NCBI GenBank assembly: GCA_025617745.1
Contig: CM046873.1
Location: 32,931,101-32,995,100 of the forward strand
Length of the DNA stretch: 64,000 nucleotides
From: Heliocidaris erythrogramma
Taxonomy: Eukaryota > Echinodermata > Echinoidea > Camarodonta > Echinometridae
Direction of reading: 5' to 3'
The notes under the pieces were generated by a model. The model was not told where the DNA came from and did not search any database. It saw nothing but the letters and a program-made list of their open reading frames with translations. Made by a program: the position numbers and the translations under genes. Shown piece by piece: positions 1 through 11,600 of this stretch. Within the stretch, counting starts at the first letter, position 1, and every line of letters starts with the position of its first letter.

Positions 1-681
1 GTCTGTATATTCTTCCCTAAACCAATTAAACATCTTTTTCTCGTTTGCTTCTATCTCTTATTCCCTTCAAATTATGTGTGAGAAAACTACATGAAAGGCA
101 ATTTATGATATTATCCATTATTTTCCTTTTGGAAGCATGGACACCCAAAGTATCCCCACTTTGTCTGACCCCCTGATATGGGGAGCAAAGTAAAGGAACA
201 CTTCAATAATCTCTTTTCGCAAATAATTTTTTTTCGAAGAAATAACTTCAAGGCCCCCACCCTAAAAGAAAAAGAGCTAAGAAAGAAAAAAGATAAGACG
301 TACATACATGTACAACAAATAGTCAACAACGTACAAATAGTCAACAACAAACTGCCTTAGCAAACGTTGCATGACAGTCCCTTCCATTCCCCCCTCACTT
401 TCTGCTCCTTTCATGACTTTTGTGAATGGTCGTTTCTTGTATAAGTGGGTCTGTATGACCTCCAACAAAATTCCTCATGTGCTGCAGCCTTTATAATCCG
501 TCGGACAATATTCCCGGTAAAGTAGGCTCTTAATTGAGCTAAATGAATAAATAAATTGATAAATAAACATTACTGCCCTCTCTTCGGTTTATGCATTATA
601 ACAGTGATTTAGATTTTGAAAACCAAAAAGTGCCTGTACTGGCTCAACTTTCTTTCCCCTTTCATACATGTGACTGATTAT
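1..681. other. Intergenic or upstream intronic DNA
   Basis: AT-rich sequence upstream of the synaptotagmin-like gene. The short open frames here are low complexity and look like chance. It may hold the 5' region or an upstream intron of that gene, because the first exon recognised is preceded by a plausible splice acceptor. I see no conserved coding sequence, RNA gene or clear transposon. Confidence 0.4.
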
Positions 682-850
682 GTAGAGGTGTTGTGGTCTA
701 CAGTAGATTTAGTCACCCAAGGATGGATCTCAGGATACGGGGTTTGAGTCCCTGCCACGTCACTAACTACCTTTGGCAAGACATTAATCTACATTTGCCA
801 CACTCGACCCAGGTGAGGTTAATGCATAGATACCTGGCAGGACTAATTTG
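682..850 (+). repeat. tRNA-type SINE copy (plus orientation)
   Basis: It begins TAGAGGTGTTGTGGTCTAC and carries a Pol III B-box-like GGTTTGAGTCC near 741-751. The body follows, with GGCAAGACATTAATCTACAT and CCACTCGACCCAGGTGAGG. The same body recurs at 42459-42615 (plus) and, on the minus strand, at 41304-41662 and 51846-52078. That dispersed pattern with a tRNA-like head marks a SINE family. The 3' tail is not clear in this copy. Confidence 0.7.
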
Positions 851-960
851 CTCTTAATTAATAGCAGCCATGCTAAAGCTGAGCTAGCGACAGGAGTGTT
901 AAATGTGACAGACATGAGCGCTGTACATGACATGAAAATGTCACTTGAGCTAAATTTCAC

Positions 961-985
961 ACCCCCTCCCACCCCCCCCCCCCCC
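961..985. repeat. Poly-C tract
   Basis: A near-uninterrupted C run lies just upstream of the first synaptotagmin exon. Similar G or C homopolymers of about 10-26 bp occur throughout the window, for example at 2406-2422, 2439-2458, 10100-10115, 12730-12750, 18379-18394, 25191-25212, 25515-25533, 27891-27911 and 30422-30440. Confidence 0.7.
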
Positions 986-1063
986 GAGGAAAAACAGGGG
1001 CGGACTGGCACTAAAACTCTGATGGAAATGATAGGCTATGTATTTTATTCTGTATAATTTCTA

Positions 1064-1066
1064 TAG
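1064..1066 (+). other. Splice acceptor before the first coding synaptotagmin exon
   Basis: TTTCTATAG precedes the exon carrying the ATG at 1094. In the ATG frame a TGA lies a few bases upstream of the start. The most likely reading is that an untranslated upstream exon splices in here. The pyrimidine tract is weak, so transcription could instead start nearby. Confidence 0.4.
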
Positions 1067-4000
1067 GTTACCACCATACAGAACTGAAACGAGATGGCAC
1101 ATGACAATTTGCCCGACCAGTCTTCTACTGGCATCGCTATCTTCTGGATACTCCGTGTAGTCCTACCCATAGTGACTTTTGTGGTTATCCTCGTCATTGC
1201 CTTTCTGATCTGCAGATGCTGTCGCGAGAGGAAAACAGGTGAGCATTATTCATTTGTTGTGGTCTCGTGGATATGTTCCCGAACTGAGGATCACAAGACG
1301 CCGGGAAGTAGACATATGATTACGACTACAGATGATCCGGGATTTGAAAATATGATTATGTAAAATCTAGAAGTGAAAAGAAAAACATTGAAAAGTAAAA
1401 GTTTGAATAATAAATTTGCAAAAATCACTCACGGATTTAGGTGGAACATCCTGCATTTCACTCCTTTTAAAGTACCAAAAGGATGATATTCCCCCTTTTA
1501 TCTGTGTTCTTGTGCCCATTACCTTTTTTTAAAGCTTAATTTACCTCCAAAAATTCTCCTTCTCCTTCTCCTTCTTTCCACACAGCTTCGCGAACCGGAC
1601 ACGGATCAAATGGCGATCATTCCCTGGAGCGATTTCCGCCCTCTAGGGCGAGTAGTAGATATGAGAAAGTTTCTCTGGCCTCGTCGTCTGCCTCGAGCGC
1701 TTCGTCAGAGGGATATGGCTCGTTACATGTAAGACCAGTGGCGTAGCATCGGTTCATAATTATAGAGGGGCAATGGCTTCATGGGGCGGGGGGGGGGGCA
1801 TTGGTCTTACTATGCACATAAAGTACAAATGGAAAAAGAGGGAAGGCGTTGGAGGGGACGTAGCGTCTTTTTTTCCACGTTCCCTTTTATCTCCCCCCTT
1901 CATCTCCCCCCTTCATCTCCCCCCTTCATCTCCCCCCCTATTCTCAATCTCAGTTTCTCTAAAAAGTAAAACATCCTGTAAAACATAAGAACGGGATTTA
2001 ACTCTAAGACAGACTCCCCCCCCCCCAAAGGCGGAACAACTCAGGGGGGGGGAATCGGCCGCCCCCGCTCCCTATTGAAAAAAAAAATTATATGTGTAGG
2101 CGTTGCATTTTACGCTATCAACTTTCACGGTTTGAGTACATTATCGGCCCTTGCCCCTACCCCCGCATCGGCTTAAGACCTATAGGAGATAGAAAGAATA
2201 GGGCATGGTAGCTTATCACCCATACACGGGTTTTTTTGCTTTGCTTGTTTTGTTTTGTTTTCTTTCTTCTTGTTTTCTTTTTGTATTTATAATAGTGCGA
2301 AATTGAAGTCTGATCGTGTTAAATCTTTTGTATTGCATTGTTTGAAAATTGGAAGGTTTCACTTCCCGAGGGAGCAAAACGATACGTTTGACCCCAAATA
2401 TTTTCGGGGGGGGGGGGGGGGGCAACTGCCCGCCTGCGCCCCCCCCCCCCCCCCCCCCGATCGACGCCTCTATGTATAACAAACTGCCCTGGATTATGAT
2501 TAAATGCTTTGCGTATACATTATTATGTTTTAATACATTTTTTTTTGTTCATGTTTTGATAGAGTCACTCCTTACTACTCGGCCGCCACGCGACCTCCAT
2601 CCACGAGATCACTCCCGTAAATGAAATCCACTATCTCGACATCAGCGACGTCGGATCATCACCCGGTGACCTCGGACAGGTTCTCGTCTCGTTATCCTAC
2701 AGCCAAGCCAAGGGGTTGACGATTACGCTACTCGAAGTCACGAATCTGATGCTGAGGCCTTTCGCAGAGAGTGTTGACCCGTACGTTAGGATAAAAGTGA
2801 AGTCAAGTAATGAAGGTATGCGGCTTTTTTCCTTCTCACGAACTTTATTCGGAAATAGTAGAACTATAGATTATTTTAATACTTCAAAGGAGGCCCCCCC
2901 TCCCTCCCCTCCCTCTGTAGCTCTCTCTCTCTCTCGCTTAGCTGCCAAAAAAAGAGTGAATTTTCAATCTATTTCACTTTCAGGGGAGTCACGTCGGTGA
3001 TCACTGTCTTGTTTAACCCGTTGGCTACTGAACTCTCTCGTTCCCATTATCTTAATACATGGGCAACCAGGTTCCCGTAGCCAATGGGTTGAACGCATAA
3101 TTTTAGAGTGCCCTTTCATAAAAAGAACAGAGAGTGAATTTTTCGCTCCGGAAGTCAAGTTATTGATTTTCTTTAGAGAGAGAGAGAGAGAGAGAGGACT
3201 CATCTCTACTCCCCCTCCCTCTCTCTCTCCCTCTCCCCTCTCTCTCTCTCTCTCCCTCTCCCCTCTCTCTCTCTCTCCCTCTCCCCTCTGAGATCCCACA
3301 TTACACCCCACCCCCTATCTCTCTCTAAGAAATTTTACGGTTGTATAATATAAAATTTCCCTTTTTCCAAGCCTCTATTATCAATTTCCGTCTTTATGCA
3401 ATCTTCTTTTCATTTCCCAAAACTTTAATTTGATCCTTGATTGAAAATCTTTTTGACATCCTCAAAGTCCAACGATTCCCTTTTTCAGTTCTCTCTCTCT
3501 TTCTTCTTTTTGTAATTTTATGCTTTCAGGTAACTTTCAGCATTTTCAGTTCCAAACTTCAGTGAAGAGGAGGACACAGAATCCGATTTTTGAAGAGACT
3601 TTTGTTGTAAATCTACCCCTTAAAGAACTCGTGCACTACAGTATTCAATGCGAGGTGGTGAACTATCATAAATTCTCGCGAAAAGACGTGATCGGCGAGA
3701 TTTCTATACCCCTCCATGACGTCACGACAACCAACGAGATTACAAAGTCTTACGATTTGACCGTACCCAAGAAGGTAATACTATTTTAAAATATATGATA
3801 TACATAATAATACATTGTTATAGGTATAATGTTTGCCATGTATATGATATACATAATAATACATTGTTATAGGTATAATGTTTGCCATGTATATGATATA
3901 CATAATAATACATTGTTATAGGCATAATGTTTGCCATGTATATGATATACATAATAATACATTGTTATAGGCATAATGTTTGCCATGTATATGATATACA

Positions 4001-6084
4001 TAATAATACATTGTTATAAGTATAATGTTTGCCATGTATATGATATACATAATAATACATTGTTATAGGTATAATGTTTGCCATGTATATGATATACATA
4101 ATAATACATTGTTATAAGTATAATGTTTGCCATGTATATGATATACATAATAATACATTGTTATAAGTATAATGTTTGCCATGTTTACAAAATATGTCCT
4201 CAATACATTGGTAAATACGCGTCATTTTATGCTAGGCTACAACAACGACAACGAACCCCCCGCCCCCCCAAAAAAAACCCACTCCAAAACAAGAAACAAA
4301 CAAACACAAAACAAATCAAAAGGAAAACGTAAAGCCCCCCCCCCCCCCCCAGGTATGTCTCATTGAGGCCTGTACGGCATCCGCGTCCATGAAAACGAGT
4401 AAAAAGGGGTTTTTCACCACCAGACGGGTAACTCGGGGATCTCGTTTAGGGTATCAAAAACAGGAAAATTCTGAAAAAAGGGTATCAAATTCACTAAAAG
4501 TGAGGAGAAAAGATCATCGAAAAGGGTAGGAAATTCGAAACTACCGTCGGGAGCCGGTCAGGAGCAGCGAATCTGAAAATATAGGATAAAGGGAATCCAA
4601 AAAGGTTCTTTCCTATTTTTTTCAATGAAAACATCATTCTGTAATGTGTTCCAAATTAAATATTTTTTCTTTAACTATTCCCTTTTTGGCAAAAAAGGGC
4701 AAAGATGAAGCAATCCTCGAATAGTGTGTATACAATACTATGCAAGATCTAAAAAAATCCTGTGAATGATCTAAAAATCAGAAATATTTCAGGGGTTCCC
4801 TGAATAGGGTATCAAAAACCTCTCGACTTAGATCCCCGTTTAGGGTGCTTTTTAGAAAGTCATGGACGCGGATGCCGTACAGGCCTCAATGAGACATATA
4901 TAATTGTAAAAGTGAAACCATAATGGAAGGCGTCTTGTAATTCCTCATTTGGAATATTATTTGTATCAAATTTTAAAAAAAATGTCATTTTCGTTTCCAG
5001 AAATTTGGCGGTGAGATACTGCTTTCTTTGAGCTACCTTCCAACTTCCAATCGGTTGCTTCTGGGTATTCTACGAGCGAGGAATCTTACATGTGCCGATG
5101 GCAGCAGGAATATAGGTAAGGAAGTAACAATATTGATGGTACTGATGATGTGATAACAAAGACAATGACGAAGATTATGGTGATAGTCACTGATAAGATA
5201 TCTCTGCCGATGATGATGATGATGATGATGGTGGTGGTGATTATGATGGTGGTCTTGGTGGTAGTGGTGATGATGGTGGTGGTGATGGTGACGATGGTGA
5301 TGATGAAGAAGAAGATGATGATGATGATGATGATGATGAAAAAGAAGATAAGAATATTTACATCGTTGATAATGACGCTGAATAAATGCAGAAGTCACAA
5401 CATGAACGTCAATCAATAAGGGGTACGTCTTTTTGAGCTATATATATATGTATAACATATAGGCCTTATGAATTTTATGTTTTCGTTACTGAATTTATCC
5501 TTCATAAAAGATTCATTTCCTGAGACATGTAAGCAAGTAAGCAAGTCAGTAACGACATTGGGATCACCCTCCATTATGCGGGACATCCCAGTAGACCGAT
5601 GGCCTACGTGGGTTGTCGGTCTCGTAAAATAACATTGTAGAAAGCCCACAAAACCAACATTAAGCCTATCGGAATCTGAGGCTGTAGCCATCTAAATGAT
5701 CTCCTTTTTGCTCGTATACATGCCCATCTTATGAATTCATTATCTTTTTCAGACCCGTGCGTACGAGCAAGCCTCGTCATGGGCGGACGAAAATGCAGAA
5801 AGAAGAAGACGTGCGTGGTCCAGTCTGACGTCAACCCTGAATTCAATGAAAAATTCTTCTTCGAAATTCCGGCCGAAAAACTCGACCGGATACAGCTTCT
5901 GATCGCGGTGACGAACGAGCGAGAGAGTGGGCAGGACTCCGATACCGATACTGGTTACAGCGATGCTGAAGTTGGTCAAGTGATACTCGGCTATCGGAAT
6001 ACGCCGAGAGCGCATGCGCACTGGCAGGAAGTGATGGACAATCCGAGAGAAAAATACGCGCAATGGTACGATTTAACAGTCTAG
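1067..6084 (+). CDS. Synaptotagmin-family protein, divergent, 410 aa, six exons
   Basis: Exons: 1067-1238 (ATG at 1094, with an in-frame TGA just upstream), 1586-1728, 2563-2815, 3530-3774, 5001-5115 and 5753-6084 (stop TAG). All introns are GT-AG and the phases join in frame to give 410 aa. Residues 1-12 are a short N-terminus. Residues 13-39 form one hydrophobic membrane segment followed by CRCCRERK, a likely palmitoylated stop-transfer. A Ser-rich linker leads to C2A (about 132-258) and C2B (about 263-400). Synaptotagmins bind membranes and SNAREs in vesicle exocytosis. Many C2 calcium-ligand Asp positions appear replaced: C2A has VVNYHKFSRKD where DFDRFS+HD is usual, and C2B has AVTNERES where AVxDYDR is usual. 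The C-terminal WHxL motif reads WYDL. A calcium-independent isoform is likely. The subtype cannot be fixed by eye. Confidence 0.9.
2880..3300. repeat. CT/GA microsatellite cluster in synaptotagmin intron
   Basis: Runs of CTCTCT and GAGAGA with CCCTCTCCC interruptions sit in the intron between the two C2A exons. They flank one copy of the 80-bp palindromic-ended element (3013-3093). The open frames across this tract are simple-sequence artefacts. Confidence 0.85.
3013..3093 (+). repeat. 80-bp element with inverted ends, copy 1
   Basis: Begins TTAACCCGTTGGCTAC and ends GTAGCCAATGGGTTGAA, which are near-perfect inverted complements. The core reads CTCTCTCGTTCCCATTAT, then CTTAATACATGGGCAACC. 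Five more copies are present at 37903-37982, 42983-43062 (reverse), 49500-49579, 61380-61461 (reverse) and 61684-61762. Confidence 0.8.
3792..4183 (+). repeat. 49-bp minisatellite, eight tandem copies
   Basis: A unit beginning TATATGATATACATAATAAT and ending TTTGCCATG repeats at 3792, 3841, 3890, 3939, 3988, 4037, 4086 and 4135, a constant 49-bp period. Copies differ mainly at TTATAGG versus TTATAAG. The array starts just after the donor of the exon that ends C2A, so it lies wholly within the intron. Confidence 0.95.
4354..4898. mobile_element. Tc1/mariner-like MITE, ~545 bp, ~38-bp TIRs, TA target
   Basis: The left end at 4354, TATGTCTCATTGAGGCCTGT, and the right end at 4898, ACAGGCCTCAATGAGACATA, are inverted complements. 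The match extends about 38 bp through CGGCATCCGCGTCCATGA. Each end abuts a TA, as expected for TA-targeting elements. The interior is non-coding, with reiterated TTAGGGTATCAAAAAC-type motifs. It sits in the intron between C2A and C2B. Confidence 0.85.
5205..5340. repeat. (GAT/GGT)n trinucleotide repeat
   Basis: An imperfect GATGATGAT / GGTGGTGGT array in the last synaptotagmin intron. Open frames on both strands across it (Met/Val-rich, His-rich) are repeat artefacts. Confidence 0.9.
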
Positions 6085-6802
6085 AATTCCAACATTTTGG
6101 AATTGGGGGAGGGGGTTCTATTTTCTCTACACCGCAATCTTCGGTCTCTTGGACGTTCTGACAATTTAATTATTTGGAAGGTTCTCGCAGAAAAAGGTAC
6201 ACTAGAGCACTAGAGTGACTAGACCATGTTTAGGGCCCACGAAACCAAGTCTGCGCATGATCACCTTTCGGGTCTCGTAGACCTTCGGTTTCTTGAACCT
6301 TCGGGCAACTGGATTGTGCCACTACGGGGATTCTACAATGGATCAGTTGCTAGTCCATCATGTTTACTGACTGAAAACAAATGGAATGGTTAATCAATTT
6401 TTTATTTATTTATTTCTTCATTTATTTATTTCACATCTTTAGACGGAGTTACATGTTCAGCTACATATTAAAATGACATCGATAAAAAAAGAAAAAACAA
6501 AAACAAAACATGAATAGGCTGGTTAACAGGGCTCTGTAAATTAAAATTTAAAAGATTTAGATTGCAATATACAACATACAGAACTGACAGGGGGTAACGC
6601 AGGCTTACGCATACAGACACACACGTACACGCATCCACAGCCACCAACATTCTCACCCCCCCCCCCCCCTCATATACACAGGTACACCCTCATACACATC
6701 ATGACACATATACCACCTTCACACACACACACACACACACATACACACACGCACTACCTGCTGACCAGCTGCTTACAGAATACAGATTACAGTTTCAATA
6801 AA
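6085..6802 (+). other. Synaptotagmin-like 3' UTR with poly(A) signal
   Basis: Non-coding sequence follows the TAG stop. A canonical AATAAA lies at 6797-6802, about 715 bp downstream. The stretch holds (TTTA)n near 6400-6430, a C homopolymer near 6657-6669 and a CA repeat near 6720-6745. UTR extent is inferred from the signal only. Confidence 0.5.
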
Positions 6803-6844
6803 GCAATATTAATCATTAAATAATTGTGTTTTGATACTTAACAT

Positions 6845-7040
6845 GTGACAGACATTTGCTCCTGCGACATTTGCTCCTCCGTCAATATCTCGAAAGGTCA
6901 AAGGTTAAGGCAAAGGTCATGATTTGTTTTTTTGTCAAGGACAATGTGAAAATTAGGATTAGGGTTAGGGTCAGGTTTAGGTGTAGGATTAACATGGCAA
7001 AGTTAGACCGGGGCAATTATTGTCACAGGAGCAAAATTTA
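6845..7040 (+). repeat. MITE-like repeat with internal TTAGGG-like units, copy 1
   Basis: The left end holds GACATTTGCTCCTGCGAC and the right end TTGTCACAGGAGCAAAAT, an inverted pair. Inside lie degenerate GGATTAGGGTTAGGGTCAGG units. An inverted relative is at 7928-8132. The internal units resemble telomere repeats, but the flanking inverted ends and dispersed copies argue for a mobile repeat. Confidence 0.6.
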
Positions 7041-7927
7041 ATGTCATGGAACCGTCTTAACATGCATGGGATACGTAATGCAAACGGTTACATTATTTAC
7101 ATGACAACATTAATTTTAATCATAATCATTTGTATTTCATTAATGGTATCTGGCTCTCTCCGTCTTATTTGCATCTCTCTCTCTCTCTCTCCCTTCATTT
7201 CTGTACATGAGTCTGTCGTTCTGTGATGTGTTTCCTTCTCCCTGTCACTGTCTCTCTATTAGTCTCCAGTCCCTCTCTCTCTCTGTCTCCACCCTCCTGT
7301 GACACAACACACACACACACACACAAAGTCTGTGTACATGTGTACGCATTCAAACCGATGACATCGAACAAAGAGAACAATGGGTCTCTCTCTCCCTCTC
7401 GCTCGCCCTTAATCCTTCTCCCTCTCTTACCTTCTCCGTGTATAAGACGGGGGAGGCCCTTGCTGTCGTAATTCTCAAGAAAACCTTACACAATATTAAT
7501 TTTATCAGAGTGTTTGGCTATTATGGGAGAAGTGCAACATTAATCATGACTAAACAAAAATAACTTTTGCGTACTACTTTCTCGCTATTTACTTGTCAAT
7601 GTCATTTTACAAGCGATATACCGCTATACAATGTATTAATATATTAATGTGGATTGCAAATTCATTGTGTAACGTAATATACAGATGCATCATGGCATAG
7701 AACTTGATGGCCCGAGTACTGCATCACTGTACATATTCAAATGTAATGTTACCAATATAGCTGACATTTGCAATAAATTATTTCCTGAAAGCAAAACACA
7801 ACAACACCGTTTCTGAGTTGGTGTGATAATTATGTTAAGTTTATTTATTTGGTTAGACATAGTGGGCAAATAAAATTAGACCAACTTTAGGTCATGCTCA
7901 CAGCGTGGTTTTAAGACACATGGCTTC
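7041..7927. other. Non-coding spacer
   Basis: Contains CT and CA dinucleotide repeats (about 7175-7325) and otherwise AT-rich unique-looking DNA. No coding exon or RNA gene recognised. Confidence 0.5.
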
Positions 7928-8132
7928 TGCAACTTTTGCTCCGAAGCAATTTTCTCTAGATTATCATACCAACCGAACTCCACTATTTAACCCTTGACCT
8001 ATACCACTATACCTTACCCTGACCCTAACTCTAACCCTAACCTTAACTTTGAATCTAAATGTAACCCCAACACTAACCCTATACACCTTTGACGAATTAA
8101 AGCCTGGATCAATTGTGACGGGAGCAAAGGTC
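7928..8132 (-). repeat. MITE-like repeat with internal TTAGGG-like units, copy 2 (inverted)
   Basis: Ends GCAACTTTTGCTCCGAAG and TTGTGACGGGAGCAAAGG are inverted. The interior carries CCCTAACTCTAACCCTAACC on the plus strand, the complement of the copy at 6845-7040. A fragment of the same end (ACATTTGCTCC) recurs near 44695. Confidence 0.6.
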
Positions 8133-8190
8133 CTGTGCTGCCCATAAAATCCCACTGGGATCAATTCCTGCTCTCACATTGGACTGATCA

Positions 8191-8340
8191 GGGCCCCGTT
8201 TCATAAATCTTGATATCTATGACAAGTTATAATAACAGTTATAAGCTCCTGAAATACTTGCATCTGATTGGCTGAGAGCGAATTTGTCACAGAAATGAGG
8301 CAGTTGTTATTGATAACGAGTTTTATGAAACGGAGCCCTG
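8191..8340. mobile_element. Short palindromic MITE, GGGCCC-GTTTCATAAA subfamily
   Basis: The left end GGGCCCCGTTTCATAAA faces the right end TTTATGAAACGGAGCCC. The core contains CTTGCATCTGATTGGCTGAG. The same core recurs at 28074-28240, 45868-45982, 35552-35675, 41810-41942 and 46700-46836, showing a dispersed non-autonomous family. Confidence 0.85.
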
Positions 8341-9294
8341 CTCTCACATGGCACTGATCTTAGCCAGTAATCATTCCTCTTTAGATACATAAATTATGGA
8401 AAAAGTGTTAAAATAAATATCATTGATTTTATATAATCCCCCCCCCCCCAAAAAAAAAAAAAAAAAAAAAAAAAAATGTATTACATCATCTCACGGGTTG
8501 AGAGGAATCACCGACAATGACTGGACCTAATTAAAAAAAAAAAAAAAAAAAATCAATGTTAGGAATGAGATCTCTCATGCTTAGATAATTATTACATCAT
8601 TCTTCTGCTGGATTTTCTTGAATTAATATTTGACAGCCAGCGTTTAGGCGTGATACGGCATTATCAAGAATGCTCTCTGCTTTAGCTTTTTTGCCGATGA
8701 ATAGGCCGAAACGTCCCCATAAAATTCAACTGGGACTCAGTTCCAGCTGTCCAAAAGGGGCTCATCTTAAGCGCCGATGACCCTTCGTTCTCCAATATAA
8801 AAACAATATGATTTTATCATTATGAAACAATGATTTTACATTATTTTTTTTTATACAGTGATCTTTGACAATCATTAAATTCCACATCAAGATTACGGGC
8901 AAATGCATTATTTGGCTAACTGTTAAACACGTGAGCTGAGCTTAATGGCGTATCCAGAAATTGATAAACATGGGGATGTACCAGGCCTTCTTTTTAAGAG
9001 CCTGCAAACTGTGTGTGATGGAGGGGACGTTAGCCGGTGCAGTCAAAATAATTGATACGCCATAGCTTGTGAATAAACAATACGATTTTAACATCCTTTT
9101 GCTTTAAATTTGGCGTAAGGTGAATCACTTTAATGGTACTTGAATTATAACAGCAGTAGGTATTTTCCCCCAAAATCATATTACGTTCTGATCTTCTTAA
9201 GAATATGACAATACGTTTTTTATATTTAAAAAAATTGTGTAGTAATTTGATAATCACCAATATCATGCATATTGAATAACCATTGTTACACATA
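8341..9294. other. Non-coding spacer with poly-A tracts
   Basis: Holds a C9/A26 tract near 8439-8476 and an A18 tract near 8532-8551. Otherwise AT-rich with no supportable gene. Confidence 0.5.
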
Positions 9295-9548
9295 CACTGC
9301 AAAAACAAGTGTGTTAATTCCACACCATTTCGGTATCAATTTTGGGCTTCACCAGCTAAGGCAGTGTTAAAACAACACAAGGTTGACATTGGCTATACGT
9401 CAGATAAGTGTAAAAAAGACACCTGTTATTGTTCAAACAACACCACATTGGTTCGAAACTGGTGTTGTTTTAGCATTCAGTTGGTGTAGTCCAATATTTG
9501 ATACCGAGATGTAATTGGTAGTGAATTAACATCCTGGTTTCTGCAGTG
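9295..9548. mobile_element. MITE, ~254 bp, CACTGCA-type TIRs
   Basis: The left end CACTGCAAAAACAAGTGTG and the right end GGTTTCTGCAGTG are inverted. Internal inverted matches include TTAATTCCAC/GTGAATTAA and CGGTATCAA/TTGATACCG. No coding capacity. The target duplication is not clear, so the superfamily is not assigned. Confidence 0.7.
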
Positions 9549-11600
9549 CATGAAGTGATTCTTGAATAGGCCTACACATCAGCCAGAGTAACTCACCGCC
9601 AGAGACTTTTCCGGCTTAAATCATGGTATCGCTAACGAGTTGTTTCCTGTTATCTTGTAATAATGCTGGTATCGAAATTGAATTTGATACAGCGATGTGT
9701 AGCAAGAGTGTCTCTTCTTCCTCTCCTAGCCATGCTTGGCCTGATGACAATGTTTAGTATAAGTAGATTTTGAAATGAGAAACTCTAAAAGTGAGTTGCT
9801 TTAAAATAATGAAGAGCTTAGTTCCAAAAGAGACTAAATCCAGTTTTGACCCAAACTGATTTTAAAGATAAATATGCGGGTCTCGCACATGCATGGGAAT
9901 CAAAATGTGCTACATGTATATATCGCATCACTTTTTTTTCAAGTTGAGAAAATTTCGCTCAAACTTTATGTTTCATTCCAAAAGAAATTAAAATCCAAAG
10001 ATGTCTAATTCCCATAGGGACTAAAGCCACTATATGGTGAATACGAATTCGTTCATTATTTTTATACTGCGTTCCCTTCGTATTAACCATAAAAGGGCCG
10101 GGGGGGGGGGGGGGGAATTCACCTCCCTAGACGTTTCTCGCGATATGTCCGCAACGCACAAAGCATTCGCGAAAGTGTCCCCGACAAATTTCATCCAAAA
10201 AACAATAAAAAACAAAAGAAAAATAAACCAAAGAAATACATAAGAAATTTTAAATACAATAAAATACATAAATCAATTTTGATACCGAATTTGTTTCAAG
10301 TATATTTGCTAAGAATACTGGAAAGAGTGTCTAGACCAAAGTTTGATTTCATGCATAAATTTGCATAATTAATTAATGTGAAATTTTTTCGGACCATTTA
10401 ACTATACAGTTTTATAGATTACGTTGTGGACGACGCGGTCGACGGTCGAGATATCAGGGGGTAGATTCCAACCCCCCCCCCCCCTCCCTCTTCAAATACA
10501 AAGACAGGCCTAGGCATTAAAAGCAAATATATAGGCCTATAAACTTAATGATCAACTAAAGCGTGCCAAAATTAGCACAAATTACAAAATACTCATTTTT
10601 GAAAATCGGGAAGTTCTTGACCAATTTGGTGCCAGGTTTCTGTGCAAGACCAAAGCAAAATTTTAAAAAAAGTGAGGGGGATAGAAAAAATAAGGGCACG
10701 GGATGAAAGTAGCCGATTAATGAAAAAAAATGGAGAAGAGGACGAATGTAAGTGAGAGAAGAATAAAAAGAAGAAATATAATCAGCGGAGGAAGGGGAAG
10801 AGGAAGATGAAGAGACAGGAATACCGGCCTGTATCATGTAGGCCTATTGTAATATGAAGAAGGCTAAGAAGAAAAATATGAGAAAAAGAAGAAGAAAGAG
10901 AAGGAGGAGAAGGAGGAGGAGGAGAAGAAGAAAGACAAGGAGAAGAAGAAAGAGAAGGAGAAGAAGGAGGAGGAGGAGAAGAAGGAGGAGAGGAAAAAGA
11001 AGAAGAAAAGGATGCCTGATGATGATAAATAATTTCATTCATGACAACATGATCATAGATCTAGCTCCGCAAACACGCAAAAGACACCCCTTTCACACCC
11101 ATGCCACGCCCACCTTTACAGGTGTAGCAGGAGCAGGGGCCGCCGCGGACATTATTAGCAATCACATACATAAGCTCAAAGATATTTGTTCGCTTATCAA
11201 AACTGCTTCCAGCTTCACGTTCATATGGTAGGGTCTGGTATATCCAGTCATATTTATGAATATGAATTATTGTCTGTCAATATTTGCAGAGTGATCTCAT
11301 TGAAAAAAAAAAACCGCGATTCAATAAACCCTATAAATACAAAAATACTTCCCGCCTTTCAAAACCCAGCAAAATCTGCATTGCTCAGTCCTTGACACAC
11401 ACGCACAGCTAGCTCAGTGCACTAATCGCGGGAATTCAAACCACGAGCCTTTGTCGTTGCATGGTCGAGATACGGTTTATGCACGTGCAAAACTACTCAA
11501 ATGTGAAGCCATTCAAGCTCTGACTCTGTACATACGTACGTATACAGGCAGGGTGTGCTGCTGTATAACAAATCGATCATCTTAAATATCATTTAGCATT
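9549..11600. other. Non-coding spacer with purine-rich tract
   Basis: AT-rich DNA with a G homopolymer at about 10100-10115 and a C run near 10471-10484. A strongly purine-rich (GAA/GGA)n tract lies at about 10850-11010. The Arg/Lys- or Ser/Leu-rich open frames over the purine tract are artefacts. No gene recognised. Confidence 0.5.
10855..11010. repeat. Polypurine (GAA/GGA)n tract
   Basis: About 155 bp of almost pure A/G on the plus strand. Such tracts can form triplex DNA, but none is shown here. Confidence 0.85.

Noticed and set aside
5033..5419. His-rich and Met/Val-rich frames
   Set aside because: These translate the GAT/GGT trinucleotide repeat and overlap the true synaptotagmin exon on the other strand or frame.
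6957..6992. Interstitial telomere repeat
   Set aside because: The TTAGGG-like units are degenerate, few, and bounded by the inverted ends of a dispersed repeat.
10782..11231. Open frames on both strands over the purine tract (Arg/Lys-rich and Ser/Leu-rich)
   Set aside because: Simple-sequence translation of (GAA/GGA)n. No homology-like segments.
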